Shown here piece after piece: positions 57,189 to 64,000 of a stretch of DNA of 64,000 nucleotides (position 1 is its first letter; the number at the start of each line of letters is the position of its first letter). A program made the position numbers and the translations under genes. The notes beneath the pieces are model-generated. The model did not search any database, was not told where the DNA came from, and saw only the letters and a list, made by a program, of their open reading frames with translations. This DNA comes from Bathynomus jamesi (lineage: Eukaryota; Arthropoda; Malacostraca; Isopoda; Cirolanidae), in contig JAJOZX010002580.1 of assembly GCA_023014485.1 (NCBI GenBank), positions 186,001-250,000 on the forward strand. Reading direction: 5' to 3'.

Positions 57189-58114
57189 TTGGTGTCAGCT
57201 GCTTTAACCAAAAACAAATCAAGCACAGCACTGCCTGCTGCCATGTTGCCTGTAGTAACTGACTATGGTGTAATTAATTTATGCGTGCTTTTCAATCAAG
57301 GATCACAGAAAAGCTTCATGCTTAAATCTATAGCGACAGAATACAACATAAAACCTTACAAGAAGACCAACTGTCTTATTGATGGTTTCAACTCTAGCAG
57401 TAAAACACAGAGCTATGATGTAGCTAAAATTCTAATTCAAACTAAATCTAATAAACATGAAATCGAAGTCATTCTGGTTGATAGACTTCCATCTAAAGTT
57501 GTTATTCCAGGGATAACACAAACTATTCAATTTTTAAAATCCCAAGGCGTACAATTAGCTTCTTTGGTGATTAAAAATGACTCTATTAATGAAATTAGCA
57601 TTTTAATTGGTTCTGACTATTATTTTAATTTTATAACTGGTGAAACTAAGCATGGTGACATTCATTTGTTAGAAACAGAGTTAGGTAATGTCATCAGTGG
57701 TCCAATTAAATTCAAATTAACTAACAAATCTAGTAATCTAAATTCAAATTTATCCGTACTTAGAGTGGGAGTGTCTGAGTCTAATTCTGGTTCCGAGATT
57801 GACAAGTTATGGGATCTCGATTCTTTAGGAATCAAAATAAATGAACCATTGGACTCTGAGCATAGAGTCATGAAAAAATTCTACGAAAACATTACCTACT
57901 GCAATGGCAGATATGAAGTTGGACTTCCTTGGAAGGAGAATCATCCTCCTCTACCTTCTAATTATGGTATGGCAAAGGGTAGACTTTTGTCTACTCTTAA
58001 CAAACTAAGGAAGACCCCAGAAAATTTAAAACATTACAATGATGTGATACAGGATCAGATCATGAAAGAATTTGTGGAGTTAGTCCCAAATTCTCAAACT
58101 CTATCAAACTGCTA
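57189..58114 (+). pseudogene. BEL/Pao protease-like region and RT approach
   Basis: A 308-residue frame has LFNQGSQKSFMLKSIA where the aspartic protease D-(S/T/Q)-G-S-Q motif is expected. The Asp is Asn in this copy (one-base change). DVAKILIQTK, EVILVDRLP and ISILIGSDYYFNFI follow, the closing ILIG signature. The C-terminal part has KLWDLDSLGI and RYEVGLPWKE, the normal pre-RT segment. In the next frame KKDLATTPLRIVFDCSMG begins RT and stops at the family D insertion. Confidence 0.75.
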
Positions 58115-58739
58115 ATATCCACTATTTGTCACATCATGGAATTAAGAAAGATTTGGCTACTACCCCTCTGAGAATTGTTTTTGATTGTTCAATGGGTAAT
58201 CCAAGTTTTAATGACTGTATGTACACTGGACCGGCTAGGGTGCATCAGCCAATAAGGGGTGAAATTTCGAACTTCGGATATTGATTCGGCCCTATGATAT
58301 TATGGTTACAATCCCCAACAAACCTTCAGTGTCCACGTTTCAAGCTGTTCTGACAATATTAGTGGGTCCACCTCGAAGATGAAAATTTGACAATTATGGA
58401 ATTTTATGGTTTTACTAGAAAATCTTGTGTAAGCATTGTAGATTTTGTTTGAAAAAAAAATTGTAAATATAGTTAGTTTTAGGCAAGTTTTAGCCTCAAT
58501 TCATGAAATTATCTGTCTTTTTAGACTTTTTTTTGTATTATTCTGAGAATCAGGATGCGGGACGAGGACCCAACTTGCCAAGCATCCCACCAACCACCTC
58601 CACCTATTAAAAATGGTATTTCATGATAAAATGCTTGTAAAAATTGATTTATTGCTTATTGATATCTTAATTCTTCTTCTTTGTCCTTTTTTCTTTTAAA
58701 ACAGATGATAAAGAAGCTTGTCTCTCTCAGATTAGGAGT

Positions 58740-60243
58740 GGCTTTTCTTTCAGCTTCTACAACTTGGAGAACATTTTGAAGATGTTCTTCAGTCCTTGCA
58801 GCCTCATAAAAGTCACTGCATAGTTTTACTGCCCTCTCAGAGCCATCATTTATGACATTTTAGCCAAAAGTTTTTCTTTGAAAGATATAAATGATGCTGT
58901 TGTTTTCCATTCAACAATCTCAACCATTAAAAAATCATACTCTAATTGTAGTGAAGAGAATATGAACCATGAGTTTGTCAACCAAGTCAGCTAGTGTGGT
59001 TTCTGATTGTAGATTGGTAGGGAAATTAGGCTTTCCAAAACTAGATCCATGTCTACCTTCTGGAACCACTGTCTCAATCTTGTGTGGTTTATAGGAAAGT
59101 AATGGTTTGTTATAGCACGAAGTTCATTTTTTGGAACCAAATTGCTGAATAATACAAGAGGAATCATCTCTGATGAAAGGTACCAGAGATGACATTTCAA
59201 AGATGTTAGAGCACTTTTTGCTATTTGCTTGTTTACTTCCTCGTATCTAAGAAGCTTTTTGTAAGCTGCAAATCGTGCCATGGTGCATCAAAAACTGAAG
59301 AGCAGGTCATCCACCATGGGTAGTAAATCAGTGAAATGAAGGTTGCAAAGTCTCTTACTTTCAGAATTTGTTGCTTGTTTGTGATTGTTACTGAAGGTAG
59401 TTTCGAGATATATCTTCTAGTAATGCAATTTTTAGAGCATATATTGCTTTACTCATCCATCTGGCTCTATGTATAGCACCAGGTCGCTGAAGGGTTATAT
59501 CTTATCACTAGGTCCTGCATTTAAGTATAACAACTAAGTCAGAAAATTGTTTGTAGTCATATCGTGTATGTTGCTTTTCTATATTACTTATTTGAATTGC
59601 GTAATCAGTCCATTCCTGAAGAATCTCCTGGACAGCTTTGGAGTACTGATTGAAGTCAATTTTTTTTCAATTTTTCATCCTTGGAAATCCACTGAAACTT
59701 TTCTCTAAATCTGTTAGACATTAATTTCTGGTCCACTCGAAGTTTCTACTTCATGTCCTGAAACACATGACTCATAATAACTTCACCAACATGATGCCTG
59801 CATGCAGACCATAATAAAGGCCGTCCAATCTCTTGTTGGATAGTTATGCATGCAGCGCTCACATGTCCTGTGTTGGTTGCTGTAGTGTCGAAAACCAAGT
59901 TCACTTTGAATCGGAGCAGTTCCACAATTTCAGTAGCTTCATAACTTCTTCAGTCAAGTTTTTCCCAGATTGGCCACTGCCACCAGCACTAGGATGATAT
60001 GATGGAATACCAAGTAGTTTGAGATCCATTGATTTCCAACTGATATGGCTAATCGTTCTTCTGTAACATATTTATCCTGCAGAGTAGAAATTATTTTCAA
60101 ATCCCAATGAAGAGAGGCCAATTTAGGAGGATTCCAGGATTTTTTAATGGAACTTGAAATTTTTGGGCTACTTCGCGTCTTGCTCGCTATCAGCTGTAGC
60201 ATATGAAGTTGCCACTGCCTTAGTGTTACCACCACATTCTTCA
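58740..60243 (-). pseudogene. Family D protein, central and C-terminal part (copy iii)
   Basis: Landmarks on the minus strand are TKAFVKN at the LINE border (60243), DKYVTEERLAISVG, a worn middle, then MARFAAYKKLLRYEE (59281), KCHLWYLSSEMIPLVLF and, near 58800-58850, a worn S-E-R-A-V-K-L-C segment followed by a KNIFKMF/LQNVLQVVE-like piece. Equivalent blocks in copy (ii) are MVEHRQAILISGAP, RRHFWYLRPQTVIFAL, AERGVQLI and DLLQVVEKN. Many stops. Confidence 0.6.
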
Positions 60244-60377
60244 CAAAAGCTTTTGTTAGTTACCCAAAACATTACAAACGCAATCCAAGCAGATAACACA
60301 ATAGAAATACAGGCAGCTAACATTAAAACACACGCAAAACACAACACAACACCACACTAATCAACATTTACATCCCA

Positions 60378-60730
60378 CCAGATAGTTCACCTCAGGTGCC
60401 AGCCAATTACAATCCACAGTTACACAATCTTGCCTCTCTCACTAATGTCATCTTAGGAGGAGACTTCAACGCCAAAGACACTAGTTGGTACCTGCACAAC
60501 CAAAACAACACCAGAGGCGCCAACATAGCCACACAACTAAACAGCCTCTTCATTCTTAACAATACAGAAGAACATACACACATACCACATCAAGCAGGAT
60601 ACTGAAACTCCTCCCCAGACATAACATTCTGTTCCCCCTCACTAGCAACACATACACAATGGAGAACAGAAAAACAACTGTCATCAGACCACCTGCCCAT
60701 CATCATTACAACACATTCTACACTCTGCTG
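60378..60730 (+). pseudogene. LINE endonuclease fragment
   Basis: VILGGDFNAKDTSWY is the conserved G-D-F-N-A block. After a stop at 60603, PDITFCSPS and SSDHLPIII supply the C-terminal catalytic S-D-H. The N-terminal third of the domain is missing. Confidence 0.8.
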
Positions 60731-61539
60731 CCCCACAGCCTTAGGCAACTTACAGAAATTACAAGAAAGCTGATTGGGAACAGTTCAAAATACAGACTGA
60801 GGAACAATTCACCACATTAAACAGCACACCCATCATAAACATCAATACAACACTCAAGACATTTAATCAGATTATCAATAATGCAAACAAATACATACCC
60901 AAGGGCAACATTAGGAAATACAACCCAAATTACACTAGAGAAATAGCCCACCTCATAAGGCAACGTAACACCTCAATATAACATACAAACACCACACACG
61001 GAAGCCATAAAACAGCAGATACACAGCTCAACACAGAAATAAACAACAAACTCAAGAAAAACAAACAGAAACATTCAGGGAATTCATAACAACACTAAAC
61101 CACTCACAGATACATACAGGCTATACAAGACTATAAACAGCATTACCCACCTAACAGCGGCATTCACACCTCACACGCAGCTATCTGTCACAGCCAAAAT
61201 AATATCCCAACATACACACAACAAGCTAACATTCTAGTTTAATCACTATGCAAAGATAAGTCCTTAAACAGAGACAACAACCAGAAACATGCAGACAGAC
61301 AAACAGCCAGACACAGAAAACTACAGACTCGACACGACCATTACACCCTTCAATACAGACCAGACCACCAAGATCATCAAAACATTAAGAATTCGAAGGC
61401 TGCTGGACAGACAACATATCTAACATACACCTTAAACACTGGGCCCACAAGGAATACTAGCTCTCGCACAATATCAGCACATATTCATACCAACACTGTA
61501 TTATTCCTGACATATGGAAACAAGGTAAAATTATTACAC

Positions 61540-62782
61540 TACTCAAACCAAACAAAAATCCAACAGAACCAGCTTCCTATAGACCCATTACTTTACTATG
61601 CACACCTTCCAAAGTAACAGAAAGACTAATCTTACAAATCACCAACCCACACATACCACTATCGCCTACTCAACATGGATTCAGACCTCACCACTCAACC
61701 ACGACATTACTCACTAACCTCACGCAGCACATCATGGATGGCATCAACTCCAGAAGACCAGCTCAACGTACACTATTAGCAACAATAGACATTAGTAAAG
61801 CATTTGATGCTATCCCACGCTTCCCTCTCATAAACAAAATACTCAACACAAACATGCACAATAACACCAAAAGGTGGCTGAGCAACTATCTCTCAGGAAG
61901 ATACTCACATGTCACATTTAATGGCAAGTCATCCAAAAACAAGCTTTTTCCGAACGGGGTCCCTCAAGGCTCTGTTCTCTCACCAACACACTTCAACTTA
62001 TACATGCATGACATTCCAACACCCATAGATAACAAGCTTACCTTATCATCATATGCAGATGATATCACACTAACATCCACCCACAACAACATCGACACCA
62101 CTACAAATAACCTACAAACATACATAAATGGTATACAAGACTGGCTCACACACAATAGACTCAAAGTAGTGCCCACAAAATCAACCATCACCTTGCTTAC
62201 AAGCAACACAAAAGAACACCAGGTAATTCCACAGCTTACACTAAACAACATCAACATTCCACACACTCACAGAACCAAAATACTTGGTGTCACATACAAC
62301 ACATTATTATCTTTTGCAAACCACATTCAGGACATTAAAACCAAATGTACGTCAAGACTTAACACGCTTAGGGTACTAACAGGCACAAACTTTGGACACC
62401 AGCAGGAAACAACATCACTCATATACAAACAATATATTCGCTCAGTTATGGACTATGCTAGCCCATGCTGGGCACCCATTATCTCAAACACACGCATAAA
62501 CACCTTACAAACAATACAAAACAACGCACTTCGTATCATTACAGGATGCACTCAAACAACACCAATAGAACACCTGCACACAGAAACAAAAATACTAAAA
62601 GTTAGGGAACATTTAGACATGAGGGGAACACAATTCATGGCAGCAGCGACAACTAACCCACAACACCCTTGCCACTACATGTACAATCATGCACCAACAC
62701 CTCGCACCATTAAGGTAACACCAGAGAGACATTATAACCAAATACTCCATTCCATACCACGCCCCACAGACATCACACAGTA

Positions 62783-62813
<31 letters not shown>

Positions 62814-63179
62814 ACCCACAAAGCACTGACACGACTCGGTCTGAATGCGATCCTAGGTGCGAAGCCACCACCCATTAACAGGTCAGAGATCAGCCTGAGC
62901 AGATTGGATCGAGTTAACTTAGCACGATTCCGATGTGAACATCACCCCAACTTACGGACATATAAACACAGATGAGACAACTCCATAGACGACACCTGCC
63001 ACCTGTGCCAAGACACACCACAAACAATTGAACACATTATGACGGACTGTACCGCTCTAGCACAACAACGAACACAACACACCACCACTAGTGCGCTGAA
63101 CCTCTGGTCCACTCCGGAGAGGGCGATCGGTTACCTGCGTGCCGCCGGCTTGCTCAATCAGGGTGGGCTGATCGGCTAA
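61540..63179 (+). pseudogene. LINE reverse transcriptase and C-terminal zinc motif
   Basis: RT motifs in order: ITLLCTPSKVTERL, TQHGFRPHHSTTT, LATIDISKAFDAIPR, NGVPQGSVLSPTHFNLYMHDI, the catalytic SYADDITL, then LKVVPTKSTITL and KILGVTYNTLLSF. The 413-residue open frame (61734-62975) covers most of it. After a TGA at 62973-62975, DDTCHLCQ and IEHIMTDC form a C-terminal CCHC motif, as in I/jockey-group LINEs. A pure (CA)n run lies at 62790-62812. Confidence 0.85.
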
Positions 63180-63214
63180 ACAACAACAACAACAACAACA
63201 ACAAAAGCTTTTGT

Positions 63215-63914
63215 GAATGCAGCCTGTTGTGCTGGAGTCATTTTCATTCTTGATGCCAAAGAAACAAGTTTCGGTCTTTTCAGAATGTCGTGAGGAATGA
63301 TAGCTTGAGTACCTAAACAGACTGTTGACTGTGTGGATTTTCCATCTTTTTCAGCTCCATCATTAGCTTCTGACTCACTCTCAATGGTAGTTGTATTGCT
63401 TGTGCTACTGCTTTCTAATTCAACATAACTGCAAGAAGCTTCAGTGTATCTCAATTCCTTTTCTTTTCTCGCATTTTCTTCACATTTTCGAAAATTAATG
63501 TGCTTCATTTTGGATGCTAAAGTTTGATCATGAGCTCCAAAAGAAGCAATTCTATCCCCTTGCAGAGATTGAAGAAATTGTATATCTTCTGGATTACTCA
63601 TAATTTTTTCAGCATTTTTAATCCACAGTGGAAAAGTCATTTTAAGTTGCATTTCCATATCTTCTAGTCTTGTCTTTGTACTTTGTAGCTCTCTTCTTTT
63701 CAATGGAATTTCTCTGTTTCGCATTCTTTTCTGACAATGAAATTATTTTCTCACATGCTTTTTTCTCAGTAATCATTGGTATGTTGGCTTTATTGTAGAA
63801 TAGTTGAATTTCTGTTAAAACAATTTTAGCTATATCTCGCTTAGTTCTTCTCTCTTTTAGACCCTGTTGCTGGCGAAATAGGAAACATCTAAGAACTTGT
63901 TCACTTGTTGGCAA
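63215..63914 (-). pseudogene. Family D protein, N-terminal part (copy iii)
   Basis: The frame 63914-63642 starts MPTSEQVLRCFLFRQQQG and the overlapping frame 63724-63215 has FPLWIKNAEKI, RIASFGAHDQTLASK, an acidic Ser/Glu stretch, IPHDILKRPKLVSLASR and KMTPAQQAAFTKAFV, ending at the LINE insertion. Copy (ii) has LPTTRQVLQYFF, RVATMSGNDKVFAVK and LPRRILNAPAVMEVADR in the same order. One frame change lies near 63700. Confidence 0.65.
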
Positions 63915-64000
63915 GCGACATCCTACAATCTTTGCATCATTATTTGTGATGCCAGGACCTAATCCAAATATACAGGTTTTTTTTCATGTTTTTACATCAA

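Larger units (their letters stand above)
55956..58235 (+). mobile_element. BEL/Pao retrotransposon, 5' half, truncated by family D copy (iii)
   Basis: Gag, zinc-binding region, protease-like region and the first RT segment are present in order on the plus strand, all with stops or frame changes. The coding sequence is cut at 58235 by TAGGGTGCATC, the end of a family D element, within the N-terminal RT block. LTRs were not identified. Confidence 0.8.
60257..63200 (+). mobile_element. LINE with APE endonuclease, RT and (CAA)n tail, decayed
   Basis: It is flanked by the 14-bp duplication ACAAAAGCTTTTGT (60243-60256 and 63201-63214). It ends in about eight CAA/ACA repeats in place of poly(A), as in I/jockey-type elements. 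The plus strand is strikingly A- and C-rich and poor in G. It is 5'-truncated. Confidence 0.85.
58236..64000 (-). mobile_element. Family D DNA transposon, copy (iii), incomplete at window end
   Basis: The left end TAGGGTGCATCAGCC abuts BEL coding sequence. The right end lies beyond 64000. It should be flanked by GGACCGGC (58228-58235) if the 8-bp rule holds. Minus-strand coding remnants match copy (ii) and are split by a LINE at 60257-63200. Confidence 0.7.

Overview
This is eukaryotic, almost certainly animal (arthropod-like), nuclear DNA. The only host gene I recognise is a small-subunit mitochondrial ribosomal protein of the uS17 family (MRPS17-like). One exon ends at 179 and the next is at 55576-55652. 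They join in phase with canonical splice sites. About 55.4 kb of the window is therefore a single intron, and nearly all the recognisable sequence in it comes from transposable elements (TEs). The organism is inferred as arthropod (crustacean or chelicerate would fit) from the TE mix: DD41D mariners, Penelope, BEL/Pao, CR1-like LINEs, piggyBac and many hAT-like elements. No sequence search could be run.

Layout. At 0.26-2.8 kb there are hAT and Penelope scraps, the Penelope piece folded back on itself. At about 3.5-15.5 kb lies a minus-strand Ty3/gypsy element. It is split by an internally deleted DNA transposon (family D, 9470-11327) and by a CR1-like LINE (12608-14560). Its pol order is unusual: protease, RT, RNase H, OTU-like domain, second protease, integrase. 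At 16.4-17.9 kb there is an orphan repeat protein (family C). At 17.9-22.9 kb a short piggyBac-like element carries a family B transposon with a five-exon gene. At 23-26 kb there are mariner, LINE and miniature hAT remnants.

26519-43119 is a nested stack. A large family A transposon with terminal inverted repeats (TIRs) of about 600 bp has been entered by a DD41D mariner, a hAT miniature element (itself entered by a folded-back mariner), a second family B element, and a second family A element (34281-42234). That inner family A element contains a pogo-like miniature element, a hAT miniature element, a Tc1 element and a SINE. At 43.4-48.5 kb there are LINE fragments, a hAT deletion derivative, and a miniature element inside a mariner inside a DD41D element. 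At 49-50.3 kb a DD41D mariner is broken by one stop codon. At 50.7-55.3 kb a hAT-like shell surrounds a nearly complete family D element.

After the second host exon, a BEL/Pao element (about 55960-58235) is cut by a third family D copy. That copy contains a G-poor LINE (60257-63200) and runs off the window end.

Families B and D are the best candidates for something poorly described. They have multi-exon genes, no transposase name I can give, 8-bp target duplications, and mostly TAGG...CCTA ends. They share a D-x-T-x-x-N-x-G motif, an H-x-R-W motif and an E-R-x-(V/I)-x-L motif. The gypsy element with an OTU-like domain and two proteases is the other main candidate. No tRNA, rRNA or CRISPR feature was seen.
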